Below are positions 59,261 through 64,000 of a stretch of DNA of 64,000 bases, one piece after another (the stretch's first letter is position 1; each line of letters opens with the position of its first letter). Source of the stretch: Paracoccus pantotrophus (GTDB taxonomy: Bacteria > Pseudomonadota > Alphaproteobacteria > Rhodobacterales > Rhodobacteraceae). The notes beneath the pieces were generated by a model. The model saw nothing but the letters and a program-made list of their open reading frames with translations, was not told the origin of the DNA and made no database searches. Made by a program: the position numbers and the translations under genes. The stretch is taken from NCBI RefSeq assembly GCF_008824185.1, contig NZ_CP044425.1, positions 62,001 through 126,000 on the forward strand. The letters run 5' to 3'.

Positions 59261-60861
59261 CGAAATCCTCCGCACCCCTGCTTTCGATCCGCGACCTGTC
59301 GGTGTCCTTCGGCGATGTCTCGGTGGTCCGTAACGTCAGTTTCGACCTGCACCCCGGAGAGGTGCTGGGCATCGTCGGCGAAAGCGGGTCGGGCAAATCC
59401 ATCACCTGCCGTGCCCTGATGGGGCTTTTACCCGAATACGCCCAGGTCTCGGGGCAGATCCGCTTTGACGGGCAGGACATGACCCGGGCGGACACGACTG
59501 CGATGCGCGCCCTACGTGGGCGGTACATGTCGATGATTTTCCAGAACCCGTCCTCGCATCTGGACCCGTTGCGTACCATCGGCCATCACATCGCCGAGCC
59601 GATCCGCCTGCACCGCACTGCCTCCAACGTTACCGACCGGGTGCTGGAGATCCTGCGCGCGGTGCGCATCAACGATCCTGCGCAACGCATGCGCGCCTAT
59701 CCGCACGAACTGTCCGGCGGCATGAAGCAGCGCGTGATGATCGGCGGCGCCATTGCCTGCGCGCCGCGCATCCTGCTGGCAGACGAGCCGACCACGGCGC
59801 TTGACGTGACGGTGCAGGCACATATCCTCAAGGTGCTGCGCGATCTGAACCGTGAGCTGGGGCTTGCGGTGATCCTCGTGTCGCATGATCTGGCCGTGGT
59901 GGCCCAGATGTGCGACCGGGTTCTCGTCATGCGGAGCGGCGAAGTGCTGGAGCAGGGCAGCTCGGCCGAGATCCTGCGCAACCCCGGCCATGACTACACC
60001 CGCCTGCTGATCGCATCGCAGCCCGACCGATTGGAGCTGCCGCCGCGCCCCGTGCCGGGCGAAACGTCGCTGTTCAGTATCCGCAACCTCGACGTGACCT
60101 ATCAGACCGGGGGCTTGCTTGGTCGGGGCAGGGGCGTGCGCGCCTTGCAGGACGTTTCTCTCGACATTCGCAAGGGCGAATGTTTCGGGATTGTCGGAGA
60201 AAGCGGCTCGGGGAAAAGCACCATGGCCAAGGTGCTGATGCGGCTCGTCACGCCTTCGAGCGGGCAAGTGCTGTATCGGGGCGCTGACGTGCATGGCCTG
60301 CACGGCAACGATCTGCTCGGATATCGCCGCAAGGTGCAGATGGCTTTCCAGAACCCGTTTGATTCCCTCAACCCCGCGATGACCGTGATCGAGGCCATCG
60401 CCGAGCCGCTGCGCCGTCACGGCCTTGCCGATGCTGCGACCGCGCGCAAGCGGGCGCTCGAGATGATGGCGCTGGTCGAATTGCCCGAAGAATACGCTCA
60501 TCGCCGCCCGCGCCAGCTTTCGGGCGGCCAGTGCCAGCGCGTCGGCATCGCCCGCGCTCTGATTCTCGACCCCGAGGTGCTGGTCGCGGACGAGATCACC
60601 TCGGCGCTGGACGTGACCATTCAGGCCCAGATCCTGCGCCTGCTGGCGCGGCTGCGGCGCGAGCGCGACCTGACGGTGATCTATATCTCGCACGACCTGG
60701 ATGTGGTGCGTAAACTTTGCGACCGCATCGCGGTGTTCCGCGCCGCGCGGCTCGTCGAAAGCGGTGAGACCGCGCAGGTGCTGGACCAGCCACAAAGCGA
60801 ATATACGGCATTGCTGCGCGATTCCGTGCCGCGTATGCATGCAGATCATATATCCATCTGA
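59257..60861 (+). CDS. Peptide ABC transporter ATP-binding protein, fused DppD-DppF
   Basis: 534 residues with two complete ATPase domains. Domain one: Walker A GESGSGKSITC, signature LSGGMKQR, Walker B ILLADEPTTALD. Domain two: Walker A GESGSGKSTMAK, signature LSGGQCQR, Walker B VLVADEITSALD (the usual DEPT/DEAT is DEIT here). Fused DppDF proteins are common in alphaproteobacterial peptide transporters. The ATG at 59257 overlaps the dppC stop. Confidence 0.92.
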   Translation: MTKSSAPLLSIRDLSVSFGDVSVVRNVSFDLHPGEVLGIVGESGSGKSITCRALMGLLPEYAQVSGQIRFDGQDMTRADTTAMRALRGRYMSMIFQNPSSHLDPLRTIGHHIAEPIRLHRTASNVTDRVLEILRAVRINDPAQRMRAYPHELSGGMKQRVMIGGAIACAPRILLADEPTTALDVTVQAHILKVLRDLNRELGLAVILVSHDLAVVAQMCDRVLVMRSGEVLEQGSSAEILRNPGHDYTRLLIASQPDRLELPPRPVPGETSLFSIRNLDVTYQTGGLLGRGRGVRALQDVSLDIRKGECFGIVGESGSGKSTMAKVLMRLVTPSSGQVLYRGADVHGLHGNDLLGYRRKVQMAFQNPFDSLNPAMTVIEAIAEPLRRHGLADAATARKRALEMMALVELPEEYAHRRPRQLSGGQCQRVGIARALILDPEVLVADEITSALDVTIQAQILRLLARLRRERDLTVIYISHDLDVVRKLCDRIAVFRAARLVESGETAQVLDQPQSEYTALLRDSVPRMHADHISI

Positions 60862-60871
60862 GGAAAGGGTC

Positions 60872-61813
60872 ATGGCCAGCGACGAAACCAAGCCGCGCGG
60901 CGAAATCGACCTGCTACGCTTCGTGCAGAACGGGCTTGATGGCGCTGGCGCGGAATGGTCGCGGTCGGGGCGTTTGATCGCCACCTATCTGCGCGACAAC
61001 TGGGAACAGCTGCCCTATCAGACAGGCGCCTCTATCGCCGCGGCGGTCGGGCTAAGCGAAATGACGGTGATCCGCTTCATCCGTCAGCTGGGATTCGCCA
61101 ATCTCAAGGAATTCAAGGCGGCGCTACGCCCGCCAACTGATTCCGATGCCGAAGAGATGGGCAATATCCGCCGCAGGCTCAAGCTCGACCCGCTGAACCA
61201 GCGCACGCTGGAGAAAAGCCTCGGGCGCGAACTAGAGGCCGTGGCCGCCGCCTACAGGCTGACGACGCTTCCGCGCTGGGGTGATTGCGTCGAGGCGATC
61301 CTGAAGGCGCGTCAGGTCTCCGTTCTGGGCTTTCAGGCATCGCGAGGGTTGGCGATCGATTTCTCGAGCCGCCTGCAATATGTCCGTCCCGGTGTCCGTT
61401 ACGTTCAGGACCATGCCGGCATCCTGACCGAAGTCTTTGACATGGCTCATGAAAGCCATTGTCTTGTGCTGGTCGATACCCATGCCTATGCGCGCAAAGC
61501 GGTGTTGCTGGCGCAAAGGGCGCGCGAGATGGCAATGCCGCTGATCTTCGTCACCGACAGCTTCACCAACCGCGCCTATGATTTCACTGAAATGGTGCTG
61601 CAGGGCGAAACCTATGTCGAAACCTTTTGGGATTCCCCGGCCAGTCTTGCGATCATCCTGAACCTGCTGATCGATTCCGTGGCAAATCGGCTGGGGGGAG
61701 AGGTTTCTAAGCGCACCGAGCAGTTGCACGAGATGGGCCACTATTTCGCCGAGTTCGACCATCGCACCTCGCGGCTTGCCAGAAGCCAGGGTGAGCCGGA
61801 CGCGGCGGGATAA
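60872..61813 (+). CDS. RpiR-family transcriptional regulator
   Basis: 313 residues. The N-terminal HTH_6 domain (LIATYLRDNWEQLPYQTGASIAAAVGLSEMTVIRFIRQLGFANLKEFKAAL) is joined to a SIS sugar-isomerase-like domain (VSVLGFQASRGLAIDFSSRLQYV, MPLIFVTDSFTNRAYDF). RpiR regulators bind a phosphosugar or related ligand and act on adjacent genes. It is the last gene of the transporter operon, ten bases after the ATPase gene, with GAGGAAAGG before the ATG. The palindrome at 55830 is its likely target. Confidence 0.9.
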   Translation: MASDETKPRGEIDLLRFVQNGLDGAGAEWSRSGRLIATYLRDNWEQLPYQTGASIAAAVGLSEMTVIRFIRQLGFANLKEFKAALRPPTDSDAEEMGNIRRRLKLDPLNQRTLEKSLGRELEAVAAAYRLTTLPRWGDCVEAILKARQVSVLGFQASRGLAIDFSSRLQYVRPGVRYVQDHAGILTEVFDMAHESHCLVLVDTHAYARKAVLLAQRAREMAMPLIFVTDSFTNRAYDFTEMVLQGETYVETFWDSPASLAIILNLLIDSVANRLGGEVSKRTEQLHEMGHYFAEFDHRTSRLARSQGEPDAAG

Positions 61814-61929
61814 TCGCGCCGCATTGGAAGTGCCGGTCCGCGAGTTCTTTCCGCTGCACCGCAGTACTGTTCTGGCTCGTTTGGCAGCTATGGGCCGAAA
61901 TGTTGCTGTGCAAGCGCGATGACGCGGCC

Positions 61930-62154
61930 CTATACAGCCAGGCTTGACGGCTGTGGGTGTCGCCAGGGCATGAGGTCTTCGATGTGGGATTTTGGGTGCC
62001 CGTCGAGGATGGCCCGGAGGGTTTCGGCGAGCTGGCCGGCGGGGTTCACGCCGGACATCTTGCAGGTAGGGACGAGCGAAGCCAGCATGACCCCGTTCTT
62101 GGCGCCGGCCTCGTTGCCGGCGAAGAGGGCATTCTTGCGGGTCGAGGTCATCAT
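61930..62154 (-). mobile_element. IS66-family transposase, C-terminal fragment
   Basis: The frame reads KNALFAGNEAGAKNGVMLASL, TCKMSGVNPAGQLAETL and ILDGHPKSHIEDLMPW, matching the IS66 C-terminal domain (the usual LNGVDPEAYLTDVL and RIDELLPW). Only about 70 residues remain; the catalytic domain and the accessory genes are missing. Confidence 0.8.
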
Positions 62155-62429
62155 CCGTTCATTCTGCCCATGTCGGGCAGTTTGTTGAGGTGCATTACCG
62201 CTGGCACGCGCTTTTCGGCCGACAGTTCCGAGCCGAGCGCGTCGAGCGACGCAAGCCTGGCCAGTTCGTCCATGTCGAGATGCTGCCTGGTGTATTCATG
62301 GTCGTTGCCGCGTGGCTGCTCGACCCGACAGTTTGCACCGGCATGGATCTTGGGACATCGCGCGTGTCGCTCGGCGGTGACGACTGCCTTGCCAATCTCC
62401 GGTGGCAGGACGCCGATGGCGCCGCTGAC

Positions 62430-62620
62430 GAGGCGCTCGGCGGTGAGCTGTGGAAGTGGTCGGCGTCGAGGCGGCGGGGGAAGTGGATCGCGCCGGGGCC
62501 GGGCTCGGTCAGGCGCAGGCGGGCGTAGACGGGGTTCTTCACCGCGCCCACGCCGACGATGAAGAGCGGAACCTTGCCCTTGTTGGTGCGCGTCGGGCGC
62601 CGGGGCCACACGGGCAAGCC
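62430..62620 (-). pseudogene. Phage terminase large subunit (GpA-like), relic
   Basis: VPLFIVGVGAVKNPVYARLRL and TEPGPGAIHFPRRLDADHF match the C-terminal part of GpA-type terminases; QLTAERLV, the usual next segment, is in another frame, so the gene is shifted as well as truncated. It points to an old prophage. Confidence 0.6.
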
Positions 62621-62906
62621 GTGCGTTTGTCCTTTGTGGCCGGATCGAGGTGAAGTCAGACGATACCTCCGCCGCCGGATTGTGTCCGGGGCCTCTTTGC
62701 GGCAACGCGGTGGCGATAGCGCGAGGCGCGGAAGGTCGCGACCGGATCGATGGCCGCGCCGGCGCGCAGCCGTGCCATCTGCAGGATCGGCTCGACATCG
62801 GTGCGGAAGGCCGCGCGCAGCGTCGCCGCCGCCATCAGCGCATCGTTTTCCGCCCGGAAGAGGGGGCAGGCGAGGTGCTGGATGACAGGGATTGATTTGC
62901 GGCGTC

Positions 62907-62927
62907 ATGCGCATATATTATGCACAT
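62907..62927. promoter_or_regulatory. Probable CcdAB operator
   Basis: ATGCGCATA and TATGCACAT are inverted arms with one mismatch around TAT, placed 16 bases before the ccdA start and just ahead of its AGGAGGT. CcdA-type antitoxins repress their own operon through such sites. Confidence 0.6.
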
Positions 62928-62942
62928 GCAGGAGGTAGCCCG

Positions 62943-63179
62943 ATGCAGACACAATCCGTTCCCAAAAAACCGACCAATCTGTCACTGGATCAGGGCTTGC
63001 TCAGCGAAGCCCGGTCCTTCGGAGTAAACCTGTCGCAGGCCGCAGAGGCCGGTTTGCGTCGCGCGGTCAGGGAAGCCAAAGCCGAGGCGTGGAAGCGTGA
63101 GAACGCCAAGGCGATTGAAGGGGTTAACCGTTGGGTCGAAGAGAACGGCCTGCCCCTTGAAAAATACCGGCTCTTCTGA
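62943..63179 (+). CDS. ccdA: CcdA-family antitoxin
   Basis: 78 residues. The N-terminal KKPTNLSLDQGLLSEARSFGVNLSQAAEAGL is a ribbon-helix-helix DNA-binding domain; the C-terminal WKRENAKAIEGVNRWVEENGLPLEKYRLF is the toxin-binding tail typical of CcdA (the E-N-G-L-P-L motif). AGGAGGT precedes the ATG at 62943. The stop overlaps the toxin start by one base. It neutralises the gyrase poison CcdB. Confidence 0.92.
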   Translation: MQTQSVPKKPTNLSLDQGLLSEARSFGVNLSQAAEAGLRRAVREAKAEAWKRENAKAIEGVNRWVEENGLPLEKYRLF

Positions 63180-63478
63180 TGGCGCGATATGACGTTTATG
63201 CCAGCCCGGATGGTTCGGGGTATCTTCTCGATGTGCAGACCGACCTTCTGGACAATCTGAGCACGCGCCTTGTGGTGCCGATGATGCCGGTGGGCGCTTC
63301 GCCGCCCGTGCTCAAGCAGCTGAACCCCATCTTTGACATACAGTCCGAGCGCTATGTGATGGTGACGCAGTTCATGGCCGCGGTTCCCGCTTCCATTCTG
63401 AAGACACTCGCAGGCAGCCTTGCACAGCACGATACCGAGATCACGGGCGCGCTGGACATGCTCCTGACCGGGGTGTGA
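63179..63478 (+). CDS. ccdB: CcdB-family gyrase-poisoning toxin
   Basis: 99 residues. YDVYASPDGSGYLLDVQTDLLDNLSTRLVVPM, LNPIFDIQSERYVMVTQFMAAVP and the C-terminal ITGALDMLLTGV match CcdB, whose last residues contact DNA gyrase. The full family length is present and no mutation is evident, so the pair is probably active. Confidence 0.92.
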   Translation: MARYDVYASPDGSGYLLDVQTDLLDNLSTRLVVPMMPVGASPPVLKQLNPIFDIQSERYVMVTQFMAAVPASILKTLAGSLAQHDTEITGALDMLLTGV

Positions 63479-64000
63479 CGCCCTCTCTTCTTCAGTTGCC
63501 CAATCCTTCCCGCTTCCCAAGCGTGGCGGCCCCGGTTTATGACTGGGGGCAAGGTCGACATCGCCACCAATTACGGTCTCGACAAGCAAGACCGGGATCA
63601 GCGCCTCAACTGGTTCGCATGCGAACCAGGACCATATCGAGAGCCTGATCCGAATGGTGTGTGAGAATCCGCGTAAAATCTCGAGCCACCACATGATGCG
63701 GGCTGCCGATGCACCGGCCCTGTTCTTCGCCGGCATCATGGCCTGGGACAAGGCCCGCAGGGACGAGGCCATCGGCTATCCGGTGAGCCATTGGGCGCAT
63801 AGTCCAACAGCACCGTGCCATTGGGGTCGCAGGCGGTCCTGGGATAGACGGGCGCTCCAGGACCGCCGGCAGCGTCGTGAAGGCCAAGGAAACTCCTGAG
63901 CCCGGCTTTCAGGATCGGAAAGGGCATGCCGAGGTAACGCATCAGCCGAACACCTCAAACACCAGGGTCGGTGCGAAATCCGAGGTCTTTTGTGCGCGGA
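63479..64000. other. Stretch with no recognisable gene
   Basis: About 520 bases after ccdB. A plus frame (SHHMMRAADAPALFFAGIMAWDKARRDEA) and a minus frame (GMPFPILKAGLRSFLGLHD) look protein-like, but neither has a start with a ribosome site and I recognise no family. A perfect 18-bp palindrome, TGGTTCGCATGCGAACCA, lies at 63611-63628. Confidence 0.4.

Larger units (their letters stand above)
61814..62942. other. Region of mobile-element and phage relics without intact genes
   Basis: Apart from the IS66 and terminase fragments listed separately, the minus strand between 62151 and 62400 has a protein-like frame (TRQHLDMDELARLASLDAL) that I do not recognise, and around 62660-62880 another (ENDALMAAATLRAAFRTDVEP). 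Neither has a start or ribosome site. They are probably pieces of phage or transposon genes. Confidence 0.4.

Noticed and set aside
61803..61823. GCGGCG/CGCCGC hairpin at the end of the RpiR gene
   Set aside because: No T tract follows and GC-rich hairpins are common in this genome by chance.
1..64000. tRNA, rRNA or CRISPR loci
   Set aside because: I found no cloverleaf with a CCA-adjacent acceptor stem, no rRNA signature and no regularly spaced repeat array; a tRNAscan-SE and Infernal run would be decisive.

Overview
This is a GC-rich window (roughly two-thirds G+C by eye) whose gene content points to an alphaproteobacterium of the order Rhodobacterales, most likely Paracoccus. The strongest reason is a complete quinohemoprotein amine dehydrogenase (qhp) cluster whose small subunit carries every cross-linking residue known from Paracoccus denitrificans. 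The acetoin operon, the biotin ECF transporter and the SoxCD-like pair fit the same group. At 14.0-18.2 kb lies a plasmid-type maintenance module: ParB- and ParA-like genes, a Rep_3-type initiator, an array of 22-bp-spaced iterons and three copies of a parS-like palindrome. The window is therefore probably part of a megaplasmid or chromid.

Layout. 0-0.7 kb: 3' end of an ABC-2 permease. 0.9-3.8 kb: a branched-chain-amino-acid-type substrate-binding protein, divergent from an FAD-dependent oxidoreductase. 4.0-5.9 kb: bioM-bioN-bioY. 6.1-6.8 kb: ChaC-like gamma-glutamylcyclotransferase. 7.0-10.75 kb (minus): a compact four-gene operon around a MACPF (perforin-like) protein with ubiquitin-like N-terminal repeats, the most unusual locus here. 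11.1-13.1 kb: SoxCD-like sulfite dehydrogenase. 13.1-18.2 kb: replication and partition. 18.2-19.1 kb: ArsR regulator and SRPBCC protein. 19.1-27.4 kb (minus): acetoin/2,3-butanediol operon acoXABC-SDR-AhpD-like-bdhA followed by acoR. Divergent from it, at 27.6-28.7 kb, is a short second RpoN (sigma-54), and the shared intergenic region holds a perfect -24/-12 promoter and an upstream dyad. 28.9-31.4 kb: decayed genes (AraC, TonB receptor, serine recombinase, DNA methyltransferase). 31.5-32.9 kb: RES/Xre toxin-antitoxin pair. 33-39.2 kb: EamA transporter, MocR regulator, DUF72, alpha/beta hydrolase-LuxR fusion, methyltransferase. 39.3-43.2 kb: small genes and more ruins (GlcG, cytochrome b561, IS3, P-type ATPase). 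43.3-54.1 kb: aldehyde dehydrogenase, qhpR and qhpFEBCDA (minus) with divergent qhpG. 54.1-61.8 kb: permease relic, DmpA-type aminopeptidase, peptide ABC transporter and RpiR regulator. 61.9-64.0 kb: IS66 and phage terminase relics around an intact ccdAB pair.

How the genes work together. The aco genes cleave acetoin and interconvert butanediol and acetoin, with AcoR plus sigma-54 as the switch. The qhp genes build a periplasmic amine dehydrogenase containing cysteine tryptophylquinone; two sequence boxes shared by the aldehyde dehydrogenase/qhpR and qhpA/qhpG intergenic regions suggest the aldehyde produced is handled by the neighbouring dehydrogenase. The DmpA/peptide-transport locus looks like a peptide uptake and hydrolysis unit controlled by RpiR. 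The ruins and two toxin-antitoxin pairs show that the segments around 29-32 kb, 39-43 kb and 62-64 kb have been rearranged repeatedly. All calls rest on reading the sequence and on recalled family knowledge; no database search was run.
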